The notes: generated by a model from the letters alone, not told the origin. Shown: positions 46,646 to 58,732, counted from the first letter of the stretch. The stretch is DNA of 64,000 nt from Harmothoe impar (GCA_947462335.1 OX381717.1:44869523-44933522), one strand, 5' to 3'. Program-made: numbers and translations.

Positions 46646-47644
46646 CTGTAAAACAAAAAAGGTGGATTCAACATGTTGCGTATAACAGACATTTAAATCA
46701 TATCAAATACTCTGCTTGGCCATTAAATATTATATTTAGATTTTATTTTTTGAATCCTGAATTAATTTCCTAAAATGTTATCGAGCCTTCCACCTAACAC
46801 CAGCAATGTTGCACTATGTTAGTATCTTTTTTTTCTACCTTGTAAGTAGTGCCCATATTAAGAAAATGCTATGTCGCCATGTTGGTTTTAGGGAACATTT
46901 TCACAACAGTGTTTTCCATGAGATGTGAGATCCTTTGTAAACACTCCTCCCCCCATAGAAGACTCAACATGTGTACAGTCGAGGGAAAAGGGTCCTCCAA
47001 GGTAACAACTCAATTATAATATTCATATCATCAACTTTTTTCGATTTAGAATGAAAGTCCTGTTTCCATAGCAATCAATAAGTGAACAACACCAATTTAG
47101 GCCAAAAGAACGTTGCATTCCAAATATAGAAGTTTTTTTTACCAAAGATGCAAGTGGCCTTTTGTATTCTACATTTAAAAAAAGTGGTATAGATCATTAT
47201 ATGCTCTATTTTGAACATTACATTTTCGGTTTATATGGAACCCCCTGGTGGCCAAAGTTGGTACCACAGATCTTACACTCAGGTCCCTTTTCTCTTGTTG
47301 ATCAACACATCTTTTCGGCACGCCATTCTCAGTGGGTGGCCAGCACTGCTATATAAGGAGTGGATATAGATGCAAAGCATTTGGCTATGCAACATGGGGG
47401 TTATTTAATAGTGTCCCTTAATTCATGGTCCTCCCAAGAAACCCCGGGCAACATGCCCCACTCACTACTTAACAGATGGAGCATTATAATGGGCATGTGT
47501 AACACCATATGCTCCAGTCAGCATGTATTTCGTCAGCGTATTGACCAGCAGATTATCTTGGTTACTTCACTCCCAGAAACGACACAGTCAGGATATACCT
47601 TACAATGACATTATGAATAAACTGTTATGAACAGAGCTACTTAC
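46646..47644 (-). other. Likely 5' UTR intron of the ankyrin-SOCS gene
   Basis: On the minus strand a consensus donor (CACAG|GTAAGT) lies at 47645/47644 and a strong acceptor (TTTTGTTTTACAG) at 46646, leaving about 60 bases of leader before the ATG at 46585. The first exon would lie at about 47646-47870. Inferred from splice sites alone. Confidence 0.45.
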
Positions 47645-47870
47645 CTGTGTCAATTACACATTGTACATGTCTACATATCAGTGCTGTACCTGGAGTCAAT
47701 GTATCACACACCTTGTGTCTGATATATCTCAGTACACCGTTCCACGTGACACAGTCGATATGCCACACCCCCTGCCCCTGTGCCCTATATACTTGTTATC
47801 AGTACACAGGTCTTCATGCAAGTCTTACAAGTTCTTATCAGCATGACTCACGTGTGGTAAACTAAGATCT

Positions 47871-48360
47871 GTACTAAACTGTGCAATAAGGGCTCGACCT
47901 CAGATTAAACTCAGATTGATTGCCAAAAAATCGTTTGTTTCACCACAATGGATGTCTATGATTTCCTTAGAATGAAATACCTAAAGTTTCAAGAGAGCCC
48001 CCTAAATTATTTTATGCAGCAACTAGTGCGCTCACCTTTGACTGAGTGGGATAGCACTCGCAATTTTGTTGTACACGTTATAGCTCTACTATCGCGATAA
48101 GAATAGACTGGTACGTTGTTTGCAGTCCTATGGTGTTTATATTCTGTTCTATGGAAGATAGAACATCAATGCTAGCGGATGAAGGCTATGCACCGATACC
48201 TGCCAGTCCACTTTTGATTAAATCCTGGTGACATACATAGCCTTCCTACTGGAGAACACAGTGATATTGATAGAGTCATATTAATTAGATGTCATTGCAT
48301 TGCATTCCCGAGTTACCCTTACATTCACTAGTGTGCAGCTTTCCCTTCTGTATCATTACT
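47871..48360. other. Intergenic, nothing recognised
   Basis: Would contain the promoter side of the minus-strand ankyrin-SOCS gene. No clear core element was identified. Confidence 0.4.
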
Positions 48361-49199
48361 TACACTGTAAGAAGTAACTGTATTTAAACAGCACAATGTG
48401 CTGTACATTTACAGCACTTTTTGCTGTAGTTGGTATTACAGCATTATTTGCTGTATAATTACAGCATTATGTACTGTAAATTGGGTCTCCGGCAATGTTG
48501 CTGTACATTTACAGTACATCGTGCTGTAGATTTCCGCCACTAGGTGGCAGCAGTAGACCATTTCTGTTTTAATTATTCCACCCAACCCTTTCCTGCGTCA
48601 AATAAAGCCTCACAAACTCTCAATTGCAAGACATTGTAAAATAAGAATGGATGAGAGAGACTGAATGCAGTTATCATAAAGTGTATTGATATTTGCATGA
48701 TTGTGTTGAATAATACAAAAAAAAACGCAAAAGTATAGAATAGACGCCACATTGGTGGGAAAAGTTAAATGTTTAAGTGCCCGGACTGGGGAAAAGCTGG
48801 TATCACATATGGTTCAGCTGTATTGAAGCAGGATTAAACCATTACATTGTGTAGTGTGTATTATCCTAGCTGAGATTGAACTATTATGCAGGAAAGTATT
48901 CTCCATGCATGCATATTAATCGATATAAATTGATGAGAACAACAATATGAAACCTACAGTAGAAGTTGCTGTAGCTTTACAGCACCCAGTTGCTGTACAT
49001 GTACAGCAAAATCTACTGGAACAAAAGTTGCCAGCAACTTTTGCTGTAGATGTACAGTAGAAGTTGCTGTACATTTACAGTAGAAGTTGCTGTAAATTTA
49101 CAGCAAGTCAGTTGCTGTACACCTACAGCAAAATCTACTGGAACAAAAGTTGCCAGCAACTTTTGCTGTAGGTGTACAATACTTACTTCTTACAGTGTA
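48361..49199. mobile_element. CTGTA-rich MITE with TA duplication
   Basis: Inverted termini TACACTGTAAGAAGTAA (48361 onward) and its exact complement ending at 49199; the outermost TA may be the target duplication, as in Tc1/mariner-type elements. The interior is filled with CTGTA.TTTACAG motifs. One block of about 65 bp (GCAAAATCTACTGGAACAAA with a GTTGCCAGCAAC palindrome) occurs twice, near 48995 and 49114. No coding capacity. Confidence 0.75.
48537..48550 (+). promoter_or_regulatory. CTCF-like core motif
   Basis: CCACTAGGTGGCAG agrees at every position with the degenerate vertebrate core CCASYAGRKGGCA as I remember it. It lies within the MITE at 48361-49199. Weaker versions with one mismatch occur at 26000-26013 and, on the minus strand, at 51161-51174. 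Binding is not demonstrated by sequence. Confidence 0.35.
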
Positions 49200-51366
49200 G
49201 AAGTCTGGTAAATTCACACACCGAAAGAAGGAGAATGTGGCAACATAAACACTGGTTGCCAGGCTGGAGTGCTCCCTCTGTTGAGGAGTGAGATAACTAC
49301 TCCTATCCCAGGTGACATGTGGCAGTGGAGCCTCCTGGGTCCTAAGGATTAACTGGGCCCTGAGGATTAACTGGGTCCATTGATACGTATACATGTATAT
49401 AAAAGGAATTTACACTAGTCCTACCTTTGGTGTATAAGTGCTCTGTAAGTAATGCTGCTGCTAGAGTGTGGGTTGTCATGGATGCATGTAGCCCCAAGCC
49501 CGATATGCCCTGTGCATGGTCTCCAACCTTTATTATTGGCTAGCTTGGCAGCCTCTCTCCATAGGATTCTAAATTATGATGCAATGTCCTAAATGTTTGA
49601 ATCACCCCATTGCATGAGATCATGGAAAGAGTGTCATTATTTAGGGTCAGCGTTCGGGGGGTGGCGAGGGGAGGGGAGCTAGCATATTACTGCAATTTAG
49701 AGGACAAGGTTGGAATTCATTTTAGCCATCCCCCATTTGTTAATAATGACCACCCACATATTCTAAGTACATTGAATATTCCAAATACGTTGGGATGTTT
49801 TGGATTTCCAGGTGTTACCCAATGCTTCAATTCAATGATACTATAGTTATTTTGTGATAAAGTCCGGTCCATGACTTATAGCCATATCTGTGTGTGTGTG
49901 TGTGTGTGTGTGGAGGCCTCCCAATCCCTTATGTCTATGTCTTTTAAGGGAAGGTGGGAGGGAGGTGGTTTAGGCACTCTTGCCTAATCTTGTATGAAGA
50001 GATGTCATGGGACCATGATTGTCAATTACAGGGGAACTACCGTGGAGTGTTATTTCATACAGGACTTGCAATACAGCCTTGCAATTATTTACAGTTAGAA
50101 ACAGGGCATGCAAATAAAGCTGTGATTTGACTGCCGTCGGTGGACGGATCCATCGTTTTTTCTTCTGACGGATCCATCAATAGACGGAGCAGTGGAAGCA
50201 GCTTCAAACTGACCCGAAAACGTCAACCGATTGGTAAATTTGGCTTCCACCGACCCGTCCTTCAATAGATCCTTCGATGGATCCTTCAATGGCCACGTCA
50301 AAAAAGTATGATCAGTCCATCGACTGATTTGGAGGAAAATGGACAGATATCTCAATATCAAAAAAGTAATATTTTGTTTCTGTCGACATTTCCGTCACTT
50401 CTGTCGGCTCTCATATCACCATCATTTGGATTTTTCCACACTTGGCCATAAATTCATAGCAACATTTATCAAAGACCCTTATTGGTGAGAACCATAGGAG
50501 GGAAGCATTTAGATGTAGGTTATCATCAGTATCCGCCACTGCATTAGTACACTTCGGTTGGGCCTAACTGATATGGTGAGTGTTTACATTTGGTGTCAAG
50601 GTTGGTTGCTACTCTTAACTTTGAATTCATGAAAATAATGTTTTGTTTTTTCTCCCAAGGGTAGTTTATATAATTTAGAAATGGAAAAGAAAATGGGGAA
50701 TCCCGAGCTACCTTTTTTATTACAGATTTTTGAGAAAAAAACGTATTCTCTATTGTCACCAAAAGATGTAAGAAAATGTGAAATTTTCATGATTTTTTTT
50801 ATGGTGAACCATTGCCCACATTACTGTTGTATTGCACATGAATGATTCTAGGTTCTATCCTTAAATGGGAAAAATAAAATGATGGTGAAATAATATGCCC
50901 TATTATGAAAAAATGTGATTGTTTTAGGACGACTATTTAAATTAATCATTTAATTTTTCAGGAATGTCGTAATAATAGTGAAATGAATCGATGGCCATAT
51001 TGATAGGGGGTCCCACGCATAATTTTTGCCCTTTGAAGTTAAGAATAGTGAAAAAACGGCCTCAATCTCACATTTAAAACCTTAAATAATGGGTAAACTG
51101 GCAAAATCAGTAGAAGTGTCAACATGGCAGCCCGCGGCCGAGGAGGTAGGGAGCGTCGGGGCGCCACCTAGTGAGGCGCGGTGGTACCATCCAGCTTAAT
51201 ACTGATATAACTGTTGCTTACATAGGGAATCAGCCAATCAGTTAACATGGCTTCGTAAGCATATATATTTATCTCGGTTTTTAATATAAGCATAATCTGA
51301 TACTTTAAAGCTATATGTCGTCCATATTCAAGGAGAAGCAATCCTATAAGTCCTACACTATTTACT
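49200..51366. other. Intergenic, repeat-rich, no gene recognised
   Basis: Contains a TG dinucleotide run (49889-49912) and a block at 50128-50390 rich in GGATCCATC/GACGGATC and CAAAAAAGTA, related to the satellite-bearing element at 60654. A short GC-rich patch at 51120-51180 stands out in AT-rich surroundings. Confidence 0.45.
49889..49912. repeat. TG dinucleotide microsatellite
   Basis: Twelve TG units. Confidence 0.9.
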
Positions 51367-52048
51367 ATAGTCAAGTGAATTAAGGGAACGAATTGGCATT
51401 GTACTTTATTACTGGAAAAAAGTGCCAAATATTTTTTCCACATTGTTTGAACCAATAACTTTCACTTTTTCCTAGCTCCAAAATTTTTTTCCATGCTATC
51501 ACCATTTTTCAGCTATTTTAAAATGTAATCACCAAAGTCATTAAATTAGAGAGGAAATCTTAACCCTTTAAGGGCCGCTGCTGCCTCTGGGCAGCATCTA
51601 AAATACCCTTGAAAAACCGCTGCTGCCCTAGGGCAGCAAAATTGCTACCCTAGGGCAGCAATACCACTAAGTTACAGCTCCTGCTATGAAACAAAGCATA
51701 GGAATTTTTGAATCAATCCAAAAATCTTTAACATGAATACTACGTCCCCTTGTCAGAAAAATGTAAATTCTGTCTCCAATACAACTTATTTCACTCCTTA
51801 GCCACTATCCCAAGGAGCATATATATACTTGCAAAGTTGCATATTCCCATGGCATAGGGCCGGTGGTTAAGTCCCAAATGACGTTTTTCAAGGCCAGCAG
51901 GGAAAGGGTTAATTTGAAGAATTATTATAGAAATATTTAGGACTGAAACTGTAAAAGATGCTTGACTAGTAACTATATATGCAGGTTAATGTCCAAATCT
52001 AAATCTATGCATTAAAAATGCAAGATGGCTGCCCTTCATGAAGATGAA
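51367..52048 (+). repeat. Dispersed repeat, copy A (holds a TTAA MITE)
   Basis: Starts near TAGTCAAGTGAATTAAGGG and ends near CTTCATGAAGAT. It matches copy B (52986-53132 joined to 57259-57445) almost throughout, apart from the insertion at 51564-51908. It keeps the empty site for the LTR element (AGCTATTTTAAAAT, uninterrupted). Confidence 0.8.
51564..51908. mobile_element. 345-bp piggyBac-type MITE
   Basis: Flanked by TTAA (51560-51563 and 51909-51912); ends CCCTTTAAGGG and ...GGAAAGGG. Copy B of the surrounding repeat has a single TTAA at the same point (AAATCTTAATTTG, 57301), so both the insertion and its 4-bp duplication can be read directly. The interior has GCTGCCCTAGGGCAGC palindromes. 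Confidence 0.88.
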
Positions 52049-52985
52049 GTTACTAGAACTGGTGATACTCCTGCTTTCGGTACACAAGATTATAATCACA
52101 ACAGCTTTGATCATAATTATGTAGGTTTTATTGAGCTGCACAAATCAAAGTTATGTACTGGTAATAGTAAAGACAGATTATCATGTAACTAAGACATGGT
52201 CATGCTGTGAAAGGCCCCCTGCTGAAGCAATAATCACAGCATGTTCCTTCTGAGCAACCCAACAGCATCATCTACCTACCCGCATGAGATCAATACAAGC
52301 CTTATTTATTTAGAATCTCTAACCAAAACTGCCGTTTTAGAATTCATAAAGATATACTACCACGACCATGTAGAGCTGTCATGCAGTATTTAGAGTGACT
52401 GAACCACTGACATTCACAGAGAATACTCTAAGAATAGTCAGATACCTCAGGGTCTTAAGTGCATTTGTCTTCATGATGCACCAATGCAGTACTCGTCAGT
52501 AACTTGCAGATGATGCTTTGATGCTGATTCCTCAGGAGTGAAAGATGAATATAAAAGTATGACTATCAGGACCAACGAGTAACATGAAACTACCCAAGTA
52601 TGCAGAATTATCATGTATTTTATAAAATATAGATAGTATAACTATACTCCGAACTCGCTTGCTTTATTCATTGTGAACAGACAATTCTGACATGCGAGTT
52701 ATGTTCTTCAGGATTCCAGAACACCGTTCATGGAAATGCCACAAAGCAGGCTACCCAGAACTGTCTCTGCGTGCATTGTAAATAAAGCATGTATATGTGT
52801 TGACAGAACATCATCGTTATTTTAATCAATGCACCGTCATACTTATAAGTCAGCCTCCCCATACTAACTGTGCGGTAGAACACACACCACCCTGTTACTG
52901 TATGCATCAGCAGTGAAGCATGCCAGCTGGTCAGGCCCGGCTGACCTTTACGGTAGCGACTTTATGAATCATACATTGACACTAA
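52049..52985. other. Intergenic, nothing recognised
   Basis: No exon or known repeat boundary was identified. Confidence 0.4.
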
Positions 52986-53132
52986 TTAGTCTAGTGAATG
53001 AAGGGATTGGCATTATACTTTATTACTGGATAAAAGTGCCAAATCTTTTTTCCACATTGTTTGAACCAATAACTTTCACTTTTTTCCTTGCTCCAAAATT
53101 GTTTTCCATGCTATCACTGTTTTTTTAGCTAT

Positions 53133-53569
53133 TGTAATAAACGATACTTTGGTTCTCTATGATATTGGTAGAGTATCAATTAAAGAACAAAGTCGACACA
53201 GTTCGGATCAAGTGTTACAGGTTGCAAATCGGGTTTATTCAGAAAACCTAGACAAGCAGTATCTATGTGTGCGAACTCCCTATAGAGTTCGGAACGGGTC
53301 AGTGGGCTAATCAGCCGTAATGATCACCGGGTCTCCTCACCAGCGTGGCTCAGAGTAACCGACGAGTACCGTCAGATGCTGGGTATATATAGGCAGCCAG
53401 CCTGCGCGCGCACACGCAGACCGGAAGCCTATAGCGACCTCTGTCCATACCCCAAGCCCGAGGTAGGTGCTGCCACCTACCGTCGGACTGAAGGGTTCGG
53501 ACCGAGCTCGCAACACAACATCCAACAGCACTCGTCATATAACATACCCGTATAACCCCAGCCCCTACA
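53133..53569 (-). repeat. 3' LTR
   Basis: 437 bp. In transcript sense it has a TATATATA box (plus-strand 53384-53391) followed about 150 bases later by an AATAAA signal (complement of 53234-53239), as expected for U3-R-U5 order. Confidence 0.88.
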
Positions 53570-54446
53570 CTACCCCCTACCAGATAATAACCGGGAGGTA
53601 AAAAACTAATTAAGGTTAAAGTCCGAAAACACTTCGGACTGGCATTATCTTATAAATACCACCTTAGGGGTTTATTAAAGTTATACCTTACAAACAATAT
53701 GACGTATACTGTTGAACACAAAAAGGTATTAATTACACACATTTCTACATATATAGACCGTAATAACAATTACGCCCCATTCCCTAGGATAGATGGAGTT
53801 AATCTATACATATAGTATACAAACACTTGAAAAAGTACAATATCACAGTAAAAAAATTTCGTCCCTTCAGGACCCCGAGCTAATTAAACTCGTAACGAAT
53901 AATACTTATAAGTGATAAACAATATCACTTCTTTTAAAGTTTTAAAGACATATTAAAGTATTATTACAAAAAGACATCATACGTGGTTTTGTAGCGAAGA
54001 TCCGGATCCTCTGTTGATGGTGTTGCATTCCGCCCGGCTTTCAGAACCTACTTCGTTCAGCTCTTACTCACCGGAACGAGAAAGTTCATAGCTCATGCTC
54101 GGGAGCTTCTTAGGTGAAAAATAGAGAAAAAAAATATAGTCCTGCCTCCAGGCGATCTTCGGACTTATAATTAGGAGCACTCGGTCCTGATATCCAGAGT
54201 TTATAAAAAAACATCGTGCATCGGATCCATGTTGGTAAAGTGCTCCAGTCCCGAGTTCAGCGTCCCCTCCGGATCTCCTTGTCCTCCTCCGTCAGTACCA
54301 CCTGGCAGACTGGATCCTTGCGTAGCCAGCCTGCCGCGTTCCTCTGTCCGGATACTCCTAAACCCTTTCTAAGGGTTTTGCCTGTAGGGTTGGTATACTT
54401 AGGATACCCCCCCTTTCTCCTAATCGGCTCCTAGAATAGGATAATC

Positions 54447-56636
54447 CTATCCGGAGTCCGACTCGTCCTCGGAACCGGGTTTAGCCGGCTCCTCGTCCTC
54501 CTCGGAGTCCGACGCAGCTTCCGCCAGAGTCAGCTCCTGGAGCCAGAGCTCGATTTGAGCCCGAGTTCCATCCCACTCGTGCATTTCATGCGCGAAGCAG
54601 TCTCGGAACCGACGACGTTCGTGGTCCAGCTTCTCCTCGGCGTTCTTAACTGCCAACTTCTGCTTCTTCCTTTCGGTTTTAGCAGCACATCGTTCAGTCC
54701 GAGCGTTTTCACGCTCTTCCTGTACGGACTCCGCAGCCGCTGCCTTCTGGGTAGCGACCTCCCTCTGATGGAGATGATGCACCGTGTTTAAGGACAACAT
54801 CGCCACCTCCTGACTCAGGCCAGCAAGCAACCGATGAAAGTTGTCTTGCCATTGACCGAAGGCCTCCTGTCCGGCTTCATAGGAAGTGAAGTCGGCGGGA
54901 GGGAACGAAGGAGGGCTCTTCAGTCGCAAGACTAGACGCCCCTCCTCTGCGGTCTCGGGTGGGAGATCCGGGGTCTGAACTGGCTTCGGCGTTTTCTTTG
55001 CTGGAGCCTTCGTCTTACCGGTCTGGGTTAGAGTCTGCGACTCCTCACCCGGAACCATCTCGTTTTCGGGGAACTCCTCTGCGAAGGACCCCATCGTGCT
55101 GGAGTTCGGATCCTCCGGAACAGACCGAGGTGGCCTGCCCTGGGGACCCTTCTTCCAGTCGGTCGTATGAGAGGTGAATGCCGGCCCTTTATAGCCCGGA
55201 TCCGCCTTCTCCATAACGGATTTCCTTTCATCCGTTTTGGCCTTTTTAGAGTCGGCCTGCTCCGAAGACCCACTAGGTCTCTTCTGAGCGCGCCGCACCT
55301 TTCGCGTGCTGGTACGCTTCTGGTACTCCTCGAATTCATCGAAGAGTTCACCTTCCGGAACCCGGTTGTAGTTGCCGTCCGGGTTTACTTTGTAAAAGAC
55401 CCGGACCTTTCCTCTCTCGTTGGTGCCAAAATCCACCTCGAGATTCTCGTTTCGGCCCACTACCGGAGGGAAATGGGAGTAGACTTCCTGATGGGCTGTC
55501 TGGATGCGTTCCTGTTGCTGCTCCAGAGCAGCCTGCTGTTTGCGATACACATCTCGCCTCTCCAATTCCAAGTTTTTCTGTTCATGGAACAGTATGTTTG
55601 CTTGGCATTCTCGCCATTGCGACAAACTCGAGGGAGTTAAGTCGGTCTTGGCCGCCTTATCTTGTTCGGATGCTTTCTTCAAGCGTTCCGAATCCAGTTG
55701 CTGCTCATCCAGTTTCAACTGAGATCGTGGACTCCGCACCAACTCCGATAACGACCTTCCCCTGCCCGCCGGGTTTACACCTGTCGGAGCTGAAAAGACC
55801 TGCTTCGGAATTGGACGGATACCACTGATACCCACCCTAGGTGAGTAATCACTCGCCCTACCTCTACCCCTTGCCCGGCCAACCTTTAGTGGTCGTCCTG
55901 GCGTTGAAGTAGACAAGGCACCTTCTACAGTCATCCCACGTCCCATAGGAAGATTTGGGGTGTCTGTAAAACTCCTGTAATGAGGACCCTTCGGACTGTC
56001 ATTATCAGCGGAAGCGTACGAGGTACTGCTATCCTGTATACTCTCCCTGGTCTCTGACAAAAACTGCTCCAACAAAGCTCTTTTTGCCTTCAGAATGTCA
56101 CATTCCGACACTAGACTTCGGCGAACCTCCCGTAAGTCTTCAGTGTCCCGAACGAGTTCTGCCCGGGTCCCTTCTGCTTCATGGATGACTGCATCTCGGG
56201 CCGCACAAATCTGATTCAGCTCAGTGTTTGCCTGGACAAAGTCGGAACGGAGTCCCTGTAGATCAGCCTGTTTCTGATCGAACTCCACTCGAACCCTGCT
56301 AAGGGATTGCACCAGCTTTTCGTTCTCCTCCAACAAAGTTGAAAGCCTTGCGTCTTTCTCCTTGATTTTGGAAGCTCTATGTGTGACTGCACCTTCCAAT
56401 GCAATCAGACTGCTTTTCCATTCATTCGACTGTTTCTGAATGGTCAACAACTCCATTTGGGCCATTTGCACACGCTCCTGTATTCTGGCCTCTCTCATGT
56501 CGTCAAAACGACGTTCCTCCAAGATGGTAGCCCTCCGTGGATTCGGAGCGGCTGATCTTGACCCACCAACGTTGAACATTGACAGGCTCATTTCATCTAA
56601 TGAGCGATTCATTATCTCGGGACCTTTGTATCCCAA
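54447..56636 (-). CDS. Gag-like coiled-coil protein of the LTR element
   Basis: 729 residues, intact. Residues about 35-200 are almost continuous heptad-like coiled coil (EERRFDDMREARIQERVQ and onward). A Ser/Pro/Arg-rich middle follows, including GRARGRGRASDYSPR (~255-270). A second helical part has WRECQANILFHEQKNLELER near 345. KKAKTDERK lies near 470, Pro-rich linkers follow, then a long helix and an acidic tail (SDSEEDEEPAK...). No zinc knuckle, protease or RT motif is visible. It is the only ORF between the LTRs and fills the Gag position, but it has no recognised family. It could be a distant Gag or a captured structural protein. Local GC content is clearly higher than in the host flanks. 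Confidence 0.7.
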   Translation of the reverse strand: MGYKGPEIMNRSLDEMSLSMFNVGGSRSAAPNPRRATILEERRFDDMREARIQERVQMAQMELLTIQKQSNEWKSSLIALEGAVTHRASKIKEKDARLSTLLEENEKLVQSLSRVRVEFDQKQADLQGLRSDFVQANTELNQICAARDAVIHEAEGTRAELVRDTEDLREVRRSLVSECDILKAKRALLEQFLSETRESIQDSSTSYASADNDSPKGPHYRSFTDTPNLPMGRGMTVEGALSTSTPGRPLKVGRARGRGRASDYSPRVGISGIRPIPKQVFSAPTGVNPAGRGRSLSELVRSPRSQLKLDEQQLDSERLKKASEQDKAAKTDLTPSSLSQWRECQANILFHEQKNLELERRDVYRKQQAALEQQQERIQTAHQEVYSHFPPVVGRNENLEVDFGTNERGKVRVFYKVNPDGNYNRVPEGELFDEFEEYQKRTSTRKVRRAQKRPSGSSEQADSKKAKTDERKSVMEKADPGYKGPAFTSHTTDWKKGPQGRPPRSVPEDPNSSTMGSFAEEFPENEMVPGEESQTLTQTGKTKAPAKKTPKPVQTPDLPPETAEEGRLVLRLKSPPSFPPADFTSYEAGQEAFGQWQDNFHRLLAGLSQEVAMLSLNTVHHLHQREVATQKAAAAESVQEERENARTERCAAKTERKKQKLAVKNAEEKLDHERRRFRDCFAHEMHEWDGTRAQIELWLQELTLAEAASDSEEDEEPAKPGSEDESDSG

Positions 56637-56821
56637 AAATGCGCTTGTTCTGGATGGAACCTTCGCACTCCTGCGGGTATCTGCCTCTTCGACGGCATCT
56701 AACCCCTCCGGTGATAAGGCTGGCGCCTCATCGGGAGACCTCGCTGCTCCGTCCAGAGCAGGAGGTCTGCGCTACTGCACAGGCTAACCTGCGTTTCACT
56801 CAGAACTGGTCACGGCACCAG

Positions 56822-57258
56822 TGTAATAAACAATACTTTGGTTCTCTATGATATTGGTAGAGTATCAATTAAAGAACAAAGTCGACACAGTTCGGATCAA
56901 GTGTTACAGGTTGCAAATCGGGTTTATTCAGAAAACCTAGACAAGCAGTATCTATGTGTGCGAACTCCCTATAGAGTTCGGAACGGGTCAGTGGGCTAAT
57001 CAGCCGTAATGATCACGGGGTCTCCTCACCAGCGTGGCTCAGAGTAACCGACGAGTACCGTCAGATGCTGGGTATATATAGGCAGCCAGCCTGCGCGCGC
57101 ACACGCAGACCGGAAGCCTATAGCGACCTCTGTCCATACCCCAAGCCCGAGGTAGGTGCTGCCACCTACCGTCGGACTGAAGGGTTCGGACCGAGCTCGC
57201 AACACAACATCCAACAGCACTCGTCATATAACATACCCGTATAACCCCAGCCCCTACA
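56822..57258 (-). repeat. 5' LTR
   Basis: 437 bp, about two differences from the other LTR (GATCACGGGG here against GATCACCGGG, and AAACAATAC against AAACGATAC), so the insertion is young. Confidence 0.88.
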
Positions 57259-57445
57259 CTATTTTAAAATCGGATCACCAAAATCATTAAAATAGAGAGG
57301 AAATCTTAATTTGAAGAACTATTATAGAAATATTTAGGACTGAAACTGTAAAAGATGCTTAACTGGTGACTATATTTGCAGGTTAATGTCCAAATCTAAA
57401 TCTATGTATTAAAAATTCAAGATGGCTGCCCTTCATGAAGATTAA

Positions 57446-58732
57446 TGTCAGATCACATGAAGCCATATTTTTCAGGTTCCTTTAATTGTTTCTTTGATTT
57501 GATCAAAGCTCTATAGCAGAATGAGATACAATATAACAGGAACAATATCATCGAACCCATAGATGTTTATGGGATGACAAGAAATGTCAGATAAATGTGA
57601 ATATTGAACTGATAAGGAAACAGCATCAGTATAATTATCAGTCACTGCCCGAGGCACCTGCACCTGACGGGCAGGGATTCATATTGCAAGATGGTCAGTG
57701 CTGCACTGACTAAGTGCGGCTGCAAATCAGCCTATTGGGGGATCCAGGGGGAGACATGTGTTCAGGTGACAAAAGTAACTTGGCCAAAGAATCTCTCCCT
57801 CCATAAAAAATGTCAAACCAGATGATAGAGGCTAGATGTAGATTAGACTTTTTGATGAATTGTGTGCCAAATTTATAGGAATACACCATTTCAAGGCTAT
57901 AAATTCAAAATTTTCTAGGGGGGGCATGCTCCCCCAAACCCCGCAAGTGTGACCCCTGCACTTAGTTTTCTGTAGCCGCGGTGCTTCACTTGTGGTGTTC
58001 TGCTGCAATACACAATCCCTCTAGATTGATCACATATCCCCCTAGAGAGTCCTACTACCAATTTTATACCATTACAGGGTATAACATACATAAAAATACT
58101 TTGAGTTACCCTTAAAACATAGGAGAAGTTAAAAAAGTTCAATTGACTGCTGTTGAAAGCAATTAAAATGAAAGCATCAAGTCACAATTAGTTTAGCCTT
58201 TCAGCTTTAATTTTGCACCCATATTGCATTTTTTAAAGGATAATTGGTTCATATTTAAGATAATTATTGTCTATTATGGGAATATTATTAGGTCTAAACA
58301 CTAGAAACCTGCAAAAGGTTAACTTATAAAATTGTTTTTGTCATATTTCACATTTTTCAGGAAAATGACCCAAAAATAGTGTTGCAGGACACTTTTTTTT
58401 TGGAGCAGGGAAAAATATTCAATAATACATATGTATCTACCTATAAACCAAGTATGGTACTTTTATCCAGAAATAAAGTAAATTTCCCTTAATTCACTAG
58501 ACTACTAATTGTCTTTATGAATAATACCCCAGGTCTATGTAGATCAGCTACATCTAGTGTACACCGCTCAGTTATGAGCAGAATTACACACGTATTCCCG
58601 CAGAGAGAACCTCACCAGGAGCACTCCGGTAAGTGTAGTCATTTCAAGTCTGGGCGAGAAAGAGACTCTCCCCAGAGTCTAGCATTGTCAGACTCCAGCA
58701 TGAGGATCCAGCATAGCTAGACTCTCAAGCCA
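57446..58732. other. Intergenic; contains an inverted third repeat copy
   Basis: Segment 58320-58510 read on the minus strand resembles the start of repeat copies A and B (TAGTCTAGTGAATTAAGGG, CTGGATAAAAGT, CCCTGCTCCAAAA), diverged and inverted. Nothing else recognised. Confidence 0.45.

Larger units (their letters stand above)
53133..57258 (-). mobile_element. LTR retrotransposon without pol
   Basis: Two 437-bp LTRs (53133-53569 and 56822-57258) begin TG, end CA and differ at about two bases. CTAT flanks both sides as a 4-bp duplication, confirmed by the empty site in copy A. In minus-strand sense the order is 5' LTR, candidate primer-binding site (TGGTGCCGTGACCAG, 56806-56820), one 729-codon ORF, about 880 bp of noncoding DNA, a purine tract (GGTAGGGGGTAG, 53570-53581), 3' LTR. 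No protease, RT or integrase is present, so it must be mobilised in trans if at all. The superfamily cannot be assigned without pol. Confidence 0.88.
52986..57445 (+). repeat. Dispersed repeat, copy B (holds an LTR element)
   Basis: Same family as copy A. The repeat is interrupted at 53133-57258 by an LTR retrotransposon and has the empty site for the TTAA MITE. Confidence 0.8.

Noticed and set aside
51124..51171. ATGGCAGCCCGCGGCCG as a possible first exon
   Set aside because: Good start context and a nearby GGTAGG, but the frame closes after 15 codons and no downstream exon was found.
53337..53538. Frames repeated exactly at 57026-57227
   Set aside because: They are LTR sequence present at both ends of the retrotransposon, without independent coding evidence.
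54959..55828. Plus-strand frames of 70-157 codons
   Set aside because: Antisense shadows of the 729-codon ORF of the LTR element.
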